DNA of 37,897 nucleotides from a virus. Both the position numbers and the translations under genes were made by a program. Below the pieces are notes generated by a model that saw nothing but the letters and a program-made list of their open reading frames with translations, was not told where the DNA came from and searched no databases. The stretch spans positions 1 through 37,897 of the IMG/VR virus record IMGVR_UViG_3300025873_000011. One strand, given 5' to 3'. Shown piece by piece: positions 30,473 through 37,389 of the stretch; within the stretch, counting starts at the first letter, position 1; each line of letters starts with the position of its first letter.

Positions 30473-30647
30473 CGCCCTTGTCCCCTAATTCTTCCCAAAA
30501 ATAATCAACCATATAGGTAAATAAATCACTGGTTCCTACATCATTTTCTTTAACCATTTTCCTAAATCTATCCTGCGTTTTTTGCTCCACTCTTATTACA
30601 ACTTGTGCAGTTTTCAGTTTCTTTTTTGGTAATTTAATTGGTTTCAT
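30456..30647 (-). CDS. Small ribbon-helix-helix-like protein
   Basis: This 63-residue protein has a basic start (KPIKLPKKKLK), a strand (AQVVIRVEQ), then two helices (KTQDRFRKMVKEND and TSDLFTYMVDYFWEEL), the order of MetJ/Arc-type DNA-binding proteins. It may regulate the leftward operon. Identical 16-bp sequences lie at its start and just after the start of the next gene, so it looks like a removable cassette. It overlaps the exonuclease gene by 17 bases. Confidence 0.6.
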   Translation of the reverse strand: MKPIKLPKKKLKTAQVVIRVEQKTQDRFRKMVKENDVGTSDLFTYMVDYFWEELGDKGDEVHQ

Positions 30648-30658
30648 CGCCCTTGTCC
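30468..30658. repeat. Two identical 16-bp repeats bracketing a small gene
   Basis: TTCATCGCCCTTGTCC occurs at 30468-30483 and at 30643-30658, 175 bases apart. On the minus strand each copy holds the end of one gene (encoding DKGDE), an AAGGGCG ribosome-binding site and the ATGAA start of the next. Confidence 0.85.
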
Positions 30659-30837
30659 TTTTTGTTCCATTCTCTAGCTAATTCAAAGGCTTTAGCGATA
30701 GCCGTTTCTCCACTAAGAGTTACTATTGAACCTTCTTCCACTATCTCATTGGTTGCGGTGTCCCTTACTTTCAATTTCCATCTCGGTTTTTTGTTCTCTG
30801 TTCCATCCCGTCCTGCCGTTCCTACATAAGGTTTCAT
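30634..30837 (-). CDS. Small phage protein, unknown
   Basis: ATG 30837, 7 bases after GGAGG, is preferred over upstream starts in the same frame, giving 67 residues. The start, KPYVGTAGRDGTENKKPRWK, is followed by LKVRDTATNEIVEEGSIV and a helix with ETAIAKAFELAREW. It looks like a compact strand-strand-helix domain. It lies 1 base after the preceding gene. No function is known. Confidence 0.55.
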   Translation of the reverse strand: MKPYVGTAGRDGTENKKPRWKLKVRDTATNEIVEEGSIVTLSGETAIAKAFELAREWNKKDKGDETN

Positions 30838-30838
30838 T

Positions 30839-31081
30839 TTACAGCCTCCAAATTCCCACTCCATCTTCCATCTGCCTGACAGTAAATTTCTTGGTTGGGT
30901 TTTTGTGCCTATATCTAAGAACAAAGTTCCTTATAATTTTTACTTCCTGTGCTATTTGTGTTTTTGCCATACCAATATGGATGTGATCTCCCACTTCCAT
31001 TGTGTTTAAAGGTATGTCGTATTTCCTGGGTTTCCCTTTGCCTCGCGGTAATGGGATGCCCCTAGTGATTTCAAATTCCAT
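30839..31081 (-). CDS. Small conserved phage protein, first gene of the leftward operon
   Basis: This 80-residue protein starts after CAGGAGAATTAGAATA. The pattern EITRGIPLPRG, then YDIPLNTMEVGDHIHIG, then RHKNPTKKFTVRQ and IWRL is widespread in small phage proteins near replication genes and may be a DNA-binding or regulatory domain. It is the promoter-proximal gene of the minus block that includes exonuclease, annealing protein and SSB. Confidence 0.65.
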   Translation of the reverse strand: MEFEITRGIPLPRGKGKPRKYDIPLNTMEVGDHIHIGMAKTQIAQEVKIIRNFVLRYRHKNPTKKFTVRQMEDGVGIWRL

Positions 31082-31198
31082 TATTCTAATTCTCCTGAAT
31101 TTATGTTAATGTAATAAGGTTGGCTTGAGCTGACGCTCCTCTCTCGAAGGTATATCTCATATATCTTTCTCTCTCGTACATAGATGATGTTTATATTA

Positions 31199-31227
31199 AG
31201 TATAAATGATGTGTTGATAATGTGCAA
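31199..31227 (-). promoter_or_regulatory. Possible leftward sigma-70-type promoter
   Basis: On the minus strand, TTGCAC (31222-31227) and TATACT (31199-31204) are separated by exactly 17 bases. The -10 matches 5 of 6 consensus bases; the -35 matches only 3. The place fits the start of the leftward operon, with a leader of about 110 bases before 31081. The AT-rich 31082-31248 gap would also have to hold the rightward promoter, which I could not fix. Confidence 0.3.
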
Positions 31228-31248
31228 CAAATGATTTATCATCTGTTA

Positions 31249-31524
31249 ATGGATAAAAAGATGGTAATGTTGGACGGGTTAGTAGTTAAACAGGCGGTCA
31301 GAGATATTGCTTCAAAAAAACCAGACTTATCAGATAAGGCACTACTTTATTTTTATTCCAGAGACTTTTTAAATTTATGTGAGAGAAACAAGATAGACGG
31401 AAACGCTATCACTCAAAGCGTAAAAGAATTAGTCGATTTCCCAATAATATCAAGAAAAAAAATAGCCAATGACATAGCTAAAGTCATTGATAATTCTTTT
31501 GTTGAGGAAGTAGTAAGTAAGTAG
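31249..31524 (+). CDS. Small helical phage protein upstream of primase
   Basis: From ATG 31249 the product has 91 residues; GTG 31222 would add nine but overlaps a possible leftward promoter. It is mostly helical (MLDGLVVKQAVRDIASKKPD, then KALLYFYSRDFLNLCERNKID, then IISRKKIANDIAKVIDNSF). No clear ribosome-binding site is seen before any start. It opens the rightward replication segment and may be an early or regulatory protein. No family is recognised. Confidence 0.6.
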   Translation: MDKKMVMLDGLVVKQAVRDIASKKPDLSDKALLYFYSRDFLNLCERNKIDGNAITQSVKELVDFPIISRKKIANDIAKVIDNSFVEEVVSK

Positions 31525-31538
31525 AAACTAGATAGTAC

Positions 31539-31585
31539 ATACTTACTAAGTTTTTAATAATAAGTATTTACTTATTAGTAAGTAT
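31539..31585. repeat. 11-bp perfect inverted repeat before the primase-helicase gene
   Basis: ATACTTACTAA (31539-31549) and TTAGTAAGTAT (31575-31585) are perfect inverted copies separated by 25 AT-rich bases. A further AGTAAGTAAG lies at 31513-31522. It could be an operator or an RNA hairpin just upstream of the AGGAGG site of the primase gene. No U-run follows, so a terminator is unlikely. Confidence 0.6.
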
Positions 31586-31610
31586 ATACATCTATCTTAG
31601 GAGGATAAAA

Positions 31611-33404
31611 ATGCTAAGTCAAGAGCAAAAAAGAAATTGGTCTGATGTAGAAACTACCATTTACTCAGAAATATCTATCAATTCAAAGAGTTACGGGCAA
31701 CATAAATTATTTTGTCCCGCATGTCGTCACACCAGAACAAAAAACAAAAAAAACAAGCCACTGTCTGTCAACATTGATGGAAGCAAAATTATTTACCACT
31801 GTCACCACTGCGGGGTGGAAGGATTGATTAACACGGAGAGAAAAATTGTAGCGATGACTAAAAACACAAACGGGAACGGCACTGCATCCCCAAAAACAGT
31901 AAAGATTGCAGATCAGAAAACATCAGGAAGGTCAGAAGAATGGTTACTTTCGAGGGGTATAAGTTTAGAAACGGCAGAACGAGCTGGCTGTCTCCTCCTA
32001 GAAAAAAATAATAAACCAGTCATAGGTTTTACCTTCCCTGTGGAGGGTTCTTCGGATGAGTACGAGGCTGTCAAGTATAGATCAGCTAATGGAAGCAAGG
32101 ATTTTTGGTGGGAAAACAACGCTACAAAGTTGTGGGGCAGACAAGTTCATAATGATAGTTTGGAAACCATTTCCGATACCATAGTAATAACTGAAGGGGA
32201 GTTAGATTGTTTAGCGATTTTAGAAAGTTTTAAGGGCGTGGCAAACATAGAAGTCTTTTCAGTTCCAAATGGAGCGCCATCAAAAATAACAGATCACAAG
32301 ATAGACCCAAGTGAAGATGGCAGATTTAAGTATGTTTGGGAAGAGAGGGAAAAGTTCGAGAAGGCTAAGAGAATTATTTTGGCTACCGATTCTGATACTG
32401 CTGGTGATGTGCTAGCAGATGAGTTGTCTAGGAGACTTAACAAAGCAAGATGTTATAGGGTTGATTACAAAGGCAACAAGGATGCCAATGATTTATTGCT
32501 CAATACAGATGCGGAAACCCTTAGAAAACAAGTTCTTAATGCAGTACCGATTCCTTTACATGGACTGAATAACATAGAGCATTATGCTGAGGAGTTCCAA
32601 TCTCTTTATGATTTGGGAAAACCAAGAGGAGTTTCCACTGGAATACAGTCGATTGATAATCTGTTCACTCTCCAGACGGGGTATCTAAATATTGTTACAG
32701 GCTATCCTGGTGATGGTAAATCAGCCTTTATTGACCAGTTAATAGTTAATGTGGGCAAGACTTACGGATGGAAAACTTGTTATTGTTCTTTTGAAAAACC
32801 TCCTTCACTTCACGCAGTTCAATTAGCGCAAGTTCTAACAGGTAAGCCATTCTTTGAAGGGCAAAATCCACGCATGACCCAAGAAGAAAAGGACTATTCT
32901 CAAGACTGGATTAATGAACACATACTATTTCAAGACTATTCCGATTCAGGTATGCCAACTATTGAAGCCATACTTGATAAAAATGCCAGTGCTGTAATGA
33001 GATATGGGGTTAGGATTATTGTTATAGACCCTTTTAACTTCATTCACAGCGATTATAGGGGTTTGGAAAGCGATATGGTTTCAAATATGCTGACTAAAGT
33101 GCAATTATTTTGCAAGCAACATGACGTGGTTTGCTTTTTTGTAGCGCATCCCACGAAACCAGCAGAGCGAGGAAAGAAATCGGTTGTTACAGGAGTTGAC
33201 ATAGCAAAGAGTATGGCTTGGTTTAGCAAAGCTGATCTAGGCTTGACTGTTTATCGCGGAGAAAGTAATGTAGAGGTTCACTGTTGGAAGGCAAGGTGGG
33301 GTTGGCAAGCGAGAGTTGGCAAAACCTCACTAACATTTAATCCTGTTAATGGGCGGTATGAAGAAGAGCAAGAAGTTGAAGATGACTTCGATTGGGACAT
33401 CTGA
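31611..33404 (+). CDS. Primase-helicase, T7 gp4-like
   Basis: This 597-residue protein joins a primase and a DnaB-type helicase. The zinc finger is C35-PA-C38 with C64-HH-C67, the Toprim part has E195 (TEGE) and D260-x-D262 (TDSD), and KDANDLLL (290-297) follows. The helicase has a Walker A at GYPGDGKS (K370), a Walker B at IIVID (D473) and VCFFVAHPTKP as the following motif. The ribosome-binding site TTAGGAGG is strong. It would unwind the fork and prime lagging-strand synthesis. No phage DNA polymerase is in the window. Confidence 0.93.
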   Translation: MLSQEQKRNWSDVETTIYSEISINSKSYGQHKLFCPACRHTRTKNKKNKPLSVNIDGSKIIYHCHHCGVEGLINTERKIVAMTKNTNGNGTASPKTVKIADQKTSGRSEEWLLSRGISLETAERAGCLLLEKNNKPVIGFTFPVEGSSDEYEAVKYRSANGSKDFWWENNATKLWGRQVHNDSLETISDTIVITEGELDCLAILESFKGVANIEVFSVPNGAPSKITDHKIDPSEDGRFKYVWEEREKFEKAKRIILATDSDTAGDVLADELSRRLNKARCYRVDYKGNKDANDLLLNTDAETLRKQVLNAVPIPLHGLNNIEHYAEEFQSLYDLGKPRGVSTGIQSIDNLFTLQTGYLNIVTGYPGDGKSAFIDQLIVNVGKTYGWKTCYCSFEKPPSLHAVQLAQVLTGKPFFEGQNPRMTQEEKDYSQDWINEHILFQDYSDSGMPTIEAILDKNASAVMRYGVRIIVIDPFNFIHSDYRGLESDMVSNMLTKVQLFCKQHDVVCFFVAHPTKPAERGKKSVVTGVDIAKSMAWFSKADLGLTVYRGESNVEVHCWKARWGWQARVGKTSLTFNPVNGRYEEEQEVEDDFDWDI

Positions 33405-33891
33405 CATCCATGTAAACGATGTTGGAAACCCTTACCTCCACTCTAAACACAAAGTAGGAATAGCCAAGTTTGAGAAAGGCAACATTGGTCGAGCCATTGT
33501 GTTTGACCAACACCTAATAGACATTCTCTACACCGAAAACCACTTAGACGAAAGACAGCACAATGTCTGCAATAAGTATTTGGGTGTGATTATAAAAGGA
33601 ACACATCTGTCTAACCCTTCGTTTGGAGAAAGAATATCTACTGGTAAATATTATATTGCTCCGCTTCCCAGGAGCTGTATTCTGATAAAAGTTCAGCGAC
33701 ATCTGAGAAAAACTTGTGGAAGGAAAGCAGAGGGTAGGTTTTGGGTGTTAATGTCTAATTCCCCTCGCAAAGTAGGAGATCAAGACGTTAAGTTGATGCA
33801 AGTATGTGCCGAATCTTTATTGGGGTTCTACTATATTAGTCAAGAGTCCCCTGTCTCTTTGTTTCAGCAAGCGCTCCTAAACCCGATTTAA
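33382..33891 (+). CDS. Unknown phage protein after the primase-helicase
   Basis: From ATG 33382 the product has 169 residues; ATG 33349 and 33358 are alternative starts. It overlaps the primase-helicase by 23 bases, so it is probably co-translated. Visible stretches are HVNDVGNPYLHSKHKVGIAK, NVCNKYLGVIIKGTHL and LRKTCGRKAEGRFWVLMSNS. It has few hydrophobic segments and no signal peptide. No family is recognised. Its last 56 bases overlap the convergent gene at 33836. Confidence 0.6.
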   Translation: MTSIGTSDIHVNDVGNPYLHSKHKVGIAKFEKGNIGRAIVFDQHLIDILYTENHLDERQHNVCNKYLGVIIKGTHLSNPSFGERISTGKYYIAPLPRSCILIKVQRHLRKTCGRKAEGRFWVLMSNSPRKVGDQDVKLMQVCAESLLGFYYISQESPVSLFQQALLNPI

Positions 33892-34132
33892 CTTCTTCGT
33901 TTTCTATCTCGACAGTTGCATCTTCTGTAGTTGGTGAGCCATTTGCGTCATAACCGACTATCACTTTTTTGAATGGGTTCTGTGTAATACCTAGTTCTTT
34001 AGCTTCTTTGTGAATCAAATAGATTATCTCGCTGTTCCTAGATTTAACAGGCATATCAGCCTTTCTTATAGTTTCTAATAAATCATTAGTCTCTTCCGAG
34101 CATCTAATGAATATTGTTTTCTCTTCCTTCAT
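33836..34132 (-). CDS. Ribbon-helix-helix-like regulator candidate
   Basis: ATG 34132 lies 9 bases after GGAG; ATG 34147 is an alternative. The 98-residue product begins with a strand (TIFIRCSEE), then a helix (TNDLLETIRKAD) and a second helix (RNSEIIYLIHKEAKEL), as in Arc/MetJ-type proteins. An acidic tail follows. Two TGT-N10-ACA dyads upstream of this two-gene operon could be its binding sites. It overlaps a convergent gene by 56 bases. Confidence 0.55.
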   Translation of the reverse strand: MKEEKTIFIRCSEETNDLLETIRKADMPVKSRNSEIIYLIHKEAKELGITQNPFKKVIVGYDANGSPTTEDATVEIENEEVKSGLGALAETKRQGTLD

Positions 34133-34430
34133 TTGTGGGGTCTCCATATATAATTTCTGGACTATCTACTACCTCTCCAACAGCAACGCTTTCACGTCCT
34201 GTTTGCCAATATCTATTAATTTCAAGACTCTCTATGGCATGAGCGAGGTAATGTTCGTTAGCTTGTAGTAAAGGAGAGTCTAACAATGTGATAGCAAAAG
34301 CCATCGCATCCACTTCACTTTCAAAAAGCCAGACATAGTGCTTCCAATCTGCGACAGCTTGTTTTCTAAAGCCTTTATATCGAGGGTCGGGTTCTGAAAT
34401 CTCGAAGGTGTGTCTTATTACAGCAAACAT
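34104..34430 (-). CDS. Unknown phage protein, first gene of a two-gene leftward operon
   Basis: ATG 34430, about 6 bases after AGAGGA, gives 108 residues; the ATG at 34436 is too close to that site. It starts FAVIRHTFEISEPDPRY and contains KHYVWLFESEVDAMAFAITLL and EHYLAHAIESLEIN. It looks like a small alpha/beta protein. It overlaps the regulator-like gene that follows. No family is recognised. Confidence 0.55.
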   Translation of the reverse strand: MFAVIRHTFEISEPDPRYKGFRKQAVADWKHYVWLFESEVDAMAFAITLLDSPLLQANEHYLAHAIESLEINRYWQTGRESVAVGEVVDSPEIIYGDPTNEGRENNIH

Positions 34431-34491
34431 AAACATTCCTCTAGTAATGGCTTATTATTGTATAACAAAATGCTAGCAAAGGGAAAGCCCA

Positions 34492-34533
34492 TGTTCCACA
34501 TGGAACACCGATAGCTGTGTAGTAAATACTACA
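34492..34533. promoter_or_regulatory. Paired 16-bp dyads, one close to a parS site
   Basis: TGTTCCACATGGAACA (34492-34507) and TGTAGTAAATACTACA (34518-34533) each have perfect 7-bp arms and a 2-bp centre, and both fit TGT-N10-ACA. Their centres are 26 bp apart. The first differs by a single base from the bacterial parS form TGTTCCACGTGGAACA. They lie 60-100 bases upstream of the leftward gene at 34430. They may be operators or a ParB-binding site. Confidence 0.55.
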
Positions 34534-34733
34534 GGCGGAAGAATACAGCAGTTGGGCAAATATAAATATTTACTGGTATATTATATTTAAAGGGTTTCAG
34601 GACGATTATGGAGCTATTTGGCGTTGTTACTCATCTTTTTCCCAGGTAAATAACACAGCAGTTGGTGGACTATCTATCGCTTTTTTTATATATATAGATA
34701 AAGAAACAAAATTGAAATTAGAATCATCGAGAC

Positions 34734-34764
34734 AAAAAAAAGGGCAGTTCCGAAGAACCGCCCT
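34734..34764 (-). terminator. Rho-independent terminator, leftward, UUCG loop
   Basis: On the minus strand, AGGGCGGTTC, a TTCG tetraloop and GAACTGCCCT form a stem of about 10 bp with one mismatch, followed by a run of T (34734-34740 as A on the plus strand). No gene ends directly before it. It is the second terminator after the operon at 35169 or the end of a small RNA. Confidence 0.85.
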
Positions 34765-35102
34765 AACTTTTGCCCTACCTACCAAGTAAGGACTTATAAT
34801 CTAACTAGTAGATTGGAGGATAACCATTGTTGGTTAAACCAATACTAATTGATACGCTTGCAAAATGCAAGACCATCAACACAATATGTTGTATGTCAAT
34901 CCACAAACATATACAAGATGTTGTGGTTTCTGGATAATCTCCCTCCTAGTAAATAATATTTCATAGCCCGCAGACCTGAAAATTATTGTTAATAATCTGT
35001 GGATGAACGGCTGAGGATCAACAAAATCAATAGACTGGTATATATTCTTTCAGCCCAGTCCAGGGGAAAATACTGCAAGTAACTTGCACTAAATTTTAGG
35101 CG

Positions 35103-35140
35103 AAAAAAAAAGGCGATAACTACCGAAGTAGCTACCGCCT
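35103..35140 (-). terminator. Rho-independent terminator, leftward, UUCG loop
   Basis: On the minus strand, AGGCGGTAGCTAC, TTCG and GTAGTTATCGCCT form a 13-bp stem with two G-U pairs, then nine T. It follows the stop at 35169 by about 30 bases and ends the right-hand leftward operon. Confidence 0.9.
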
Positions 35141-35168
35141 TTAATTTCTTTATGCCTCTTTCTCTAGT

Positions 35169-35330
35169 TTATCCATTAGACACCTCCTCTCTGTACTCAA
35201 CGTGGATATGAAAAGCAAAAGAAAATGGATTAATTCCTTCTTCTTTGAGTTCCTTATCTATTATGATGCTTAAAGTTTCAGTAGTCTGTTTATCGAAATC
35301 GCCAAACATTATTGTTTTTGGTTCACTCAC
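35169..35330 (-). CDS. Small phage protein with GTG start
   Basis: GTG 35330 lies 7 bases after GGAGG, so it is preferred to ATG 35366 inside the upstream gene. The 53-residue product begins SEPKTIMFGDFDKQTTETLS, then IIIDKELKEEGINPF and FAFHIHVEYREEV. It is a small alpha/beta protein of unknown role. The start overlaps the preceding stop, and a strong terminator follows the gene. Confidence 0.55.
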   Translation of the reverse strand: MSEPKTIMFGDFDKQTTETLSIIIDKELKEEGINPFSFAFHIHVEYREEVSNG

Positions 35331-35604
35331 TAGCCACCTCCAATAATTTTTGTTCAGCTTTAGCAATTTCGAGTCTTGCGTCCATTATTTCTTCGGCAAA
35401 CTTTAGACCGTATCTATTCATAAGCCGAGAAATAAATTTAGACATTGGCATTTCCGCAGACTTAGCACAACTTCGAAGCAACGCATAATCTTTTGGCGAC
35501 CACTTTGCAACTATATTAACAAATTCCCTTCCCCCTTCGGTTCTGTGAATCTTTACTTTTTCGTGCTTCAATCCTTTCATGGTTTTCCTTTCTTCTTCAT
35601 TCAT
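35323..35604 (-). CDS. Small basic protein, possible ribbon-helix-helix or mobilisation-type fold
   Basis: ATG 35604 lies about 5 bases after GAGGAGGT, giving 93 residues; ATG 35580 is an alternative. It is basic with a strand-like VNIVAKWSPKDYALLRSC part followed by AEMPMSKFISRLMNRYGL, a MetJ/Arc-like helix pair, and a C-terminal helix (EIMDARLEIAKAEQKLL). DNA binding is plausible. It overlaps both neighbours. Confidence 0.55.
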   Translation of the reverse strand: MNEEERKTMKGLKHEKVKIHRTEGGREFVNIVAKWSPKDYALLRSCAKSAEMPMSKFISRLMNRYGLKFAEEIMDARLEIAKAEQKLLEVASE

Positions 35605-35851
35605 TCGACACCTCCTCAATGTCGTTATGGACATTGCGAAATGACAAAGTTCTAACCTCAGACTTTTGCCTATCAGGATAAAGGATGTCTAAATTTCTTT
35701 GATTGGTTTCTACTAACAGGTTAAAAGTTTTAACCAGTTCAAAATCAATTTCAGATATTTTTTCTCTTGGAGACCTATCAATGTGTCGATAAATGTTATT
35801 ACAAACATCCATCAACCCCTCAACAGTCTTTCCTAATAATTCTATACTCAT
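35597..35851 (-). CDS. Small helical phage protein, unknown
   Basis: ATG 35851 lies 5 bases after GGAGG, giving 84 residues. It is acidic and helical (IELLGKTVEGLMDVCNNIYR, then EIDFELVKTFNLLVETNQRN). It is the first of three small overlapping genes that end at the 35103-35140 terminator. No family is recognised. Confidence 0.5.
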   Translation of the reverse strand: MSIELLGKTVEGLMDVCNNIYRHIDRSPREKISEIDFELVKTFNLLVETNQRNLDILYPDRQKSEVRTLSFRNVHNDIEEVSNE

Positions 35852-36030
35852 AATTTCCTCCATTTTTAAGTAAGATTATTTAATTAACTGATTTCAAGCA
35901 TTTTTGCTATCGTCAGAGGAAAATACACATTTTCCTTATCAGTTTTGAATTTGCACCTCATACAGTGCGTTTTAAGACGTTTTTAGAGGGTTACTAATAC
36001 CTAAGTAACCCCCTAAATCGCCTCTTTTGG
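35852..36030. other. Short intergenic region with two hairpins
   Basis: AGGAAAAT and ATTTTCCT around ACAC form an 8-bp dyad (35917-35936). GGGTTACT and AGTAACCC form another (35988-36011) about 20 bases after the metallopeptidase gene. Neither has a U-run, so they are not clear terminators. A promoter for the three small genes may lie here, but none is convincing. Confidence 0.4.
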
Positions 36031-37389
36031 CTAGTACAGAGTTGAAGTGTCAACGTAAATAACTTCACCGAATGGCAGTCTTTCTGCATAGTAACTCTCT
36101 TCTGTAACACACCAAATAACAGGAACCGAAGGCTCAACGTCAGCACTTACATCACCCCACCCATCGGTGAAATATATAAATGCTTGTACGTCCTCAACAT
36201 CGTCCGAGTAATCATTGAACAAGTTAAAGGGAGGGTCGAAATGCGTTCCTCCTCCTCCTCTTACTCTCAGTTCTAACTCGTCACCTTGATCCAGTTCGTA
36301 GATGTCCCACCACTCGCCTTGTTCGTTCTTGCGTACAGTTGTATCGCAATAGCAAACCCTGATTTTATCCAAACCACAGTCCTCAGCCATTGCCTGTATC
36401 TCAGTCGAAAACATATTGAGTTCGTATTGTGAAACTGAACCGCTAGTATCAATCGCTATCGCTAACTCGCCTCCATGCGGAGACTTAGCTTTACTTGGCA
36501 GATTGATACCGCGCCAAGAATGACGTTTGTTGAGCCTAGACCAAGAGTTCTCATTAGCAACACTAGATTGTAAAAAGTCGTTGAGTTCATCTTTCCAATT
36601 TACTTTAACGTCTTTTAACTGATCTATTCTGTTGCTCATTGAGGAAGTTCCATCAGTACCCATAGCTTTTTCTAGCTTGTCAGCTAATGAAACTGCTCTT
36701 TGAATCTCACCTTTAAGTTCAGTGATTTCAGAGTCAGATAATGGTTTACCCTCTTCATCTTGAGCGTCCCAAACTTCACCAATTGGCATTGGAATAGAGT
36801 CTAAATCAATCTCGCCTACTTGCTCACCAGTTTCTACACTAGGAGCAGAGTAGCCAGTGTTTGATTTTTCCTCTTCATCGCCTTCAGCTTCAGAGTTTCC
36901 AGAACCTTGGTCTTTGCCCTCTTCATCGTCTTTGCCTTCACCCATAGTATCAATTGCCTCTTGCAAAGCCTCTTCACTCTTCATAAGAATTGAGTAAATC
37001 GCCTCAGCAGACATGCCTCGATACTCTGTTGACCATAAACCACCCTCAGGCAATTCCATCCCAAGATCATAAATAAGGAATCCATTGATTGCATAATCGC
37101 AAGCAATGTTCCAGACCTTAGGATGTCTTTTGCCACGTCTAAGGGGATGCTCATAGACAACGTGCAAAGCCTCATGTATTAAGACCGACCTTAGTTCTTC
37201 TTCTTCAATGTCTAAGACGAAATCAGGATTAAAAAGAATCCTTTTTCCATCGGTAGCCATTGTGTCGCATTGACTAGAAGTAACCTCAATCAGGTCAAGA
37301 TGTAATAGCATAGATGCCATACCAACATGACCCTTCATAAGTTTAGATCGTGACTTAATTAATCTATCGTGTGCGTCTTGGTTAATCAT
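36031..37389 (-). CDS. DUF2201-type metallopeptidase/VWA protein (CobT-like)
   Basis: ATG 37389 follows GGAGGG by 7 bases, so it is preferred to 37404; the product has 452 residues. The N-terminal putative metallopeptidase domain has HEALH (72-76) with H81 as possible third ligand. An acidic linker (about 150-230) leads to a C-terminal VWA domain with a complete MIDAS: D314, S316 and S318 (DTSGS), T382 (GGGGTHF) and D409 (FTDGWGD). Such proteins usually work with a MoxR/CobS-type AAA ATPase; that gene would lie beyond the right edge. In phages the role is unknown; remodelling of a complex is plausible. The gene overlaps the DUF3150-like gene by 8 bases. Confidence 0.85.
   Translation of the reverse strand: MINQDAHDRLIKSRSKLMKGHVGMASMLLHLDLIEVTSSQCDTMATDGKRILFNPDFVLDIEEEELRSVLIHEALHVVYEHPLRRGKRHPKVWNIACDYAINGFLIYDLGMELPEGGLWSTEYRGMSAEAIYSILMKSEEALQEAIDTMGEGKDDEEGKDQGSGNSEAEGDEEEKSNTGYSAPSVETGEQVGEIDLDSIPMPIGEVWDAQDEEGKPLSDSEITELKGEIQRAVSLADKLEKAMGTDGTSSMSNRIDQLKDVKVNWKDELNDFLQSSVANENSWSRLNKRHSWRGINLPSKAKSPHGGELAIAIDTSGSVSQYELNMFSTEIQAMAEDCGLDKIRVCYCDTTVRKNEQGEWWDIYELDQGDELELRVRGGGGTHFDPPFNLFNDYSDDVEDVQAFIYFTDGWGDVSADVEPSVPVIWCVTEESYYAERLPFGEVIYVDTSTLY

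Larger units (their letters stand above)
34437..35168. other. Gene-free control region with dyads and terminators
   Basis: About 730 bases hold no convincing gene. Contents are two 16-bp dyads (34492-34533), a direct repeat ACAGCAGTTGG (34545-34555 and 34655-34665), leftward terminators at 34741-34764 and 35111-35140, and the palindromes TTGGTTAAACCAA (34830-34842), CTTGCAAAATGCAAG (34857-34871) and TGCAAGTAACTTGCA (35074-35088). A possible extended -10 promoter, TGGTATATT, ends at 34582 on the plus strand. This dense set could be an origin or regulatory hub. The function is open. Confidence 0.6.

Noticed and set aside
34894-34899. Perfect TTGACA on the minus strand
   Set aside because: No acceptable -10 box lies 16-18 bases downstream.
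34827-34940. Possible TTG-started 36-residue peptide after GGAGG in the gene-free region
   Set aside because: The spacing is good, but the start is weak and the peptide has no domain; it is easily explained by chance in AT-rich DNA.
35988-36011. Hairpin after the metallopeptidase/VWA gene as a terminator
   Set aside because: The 8-bp stem has no T-run on the minus strand, so I list it only as a hairpin.
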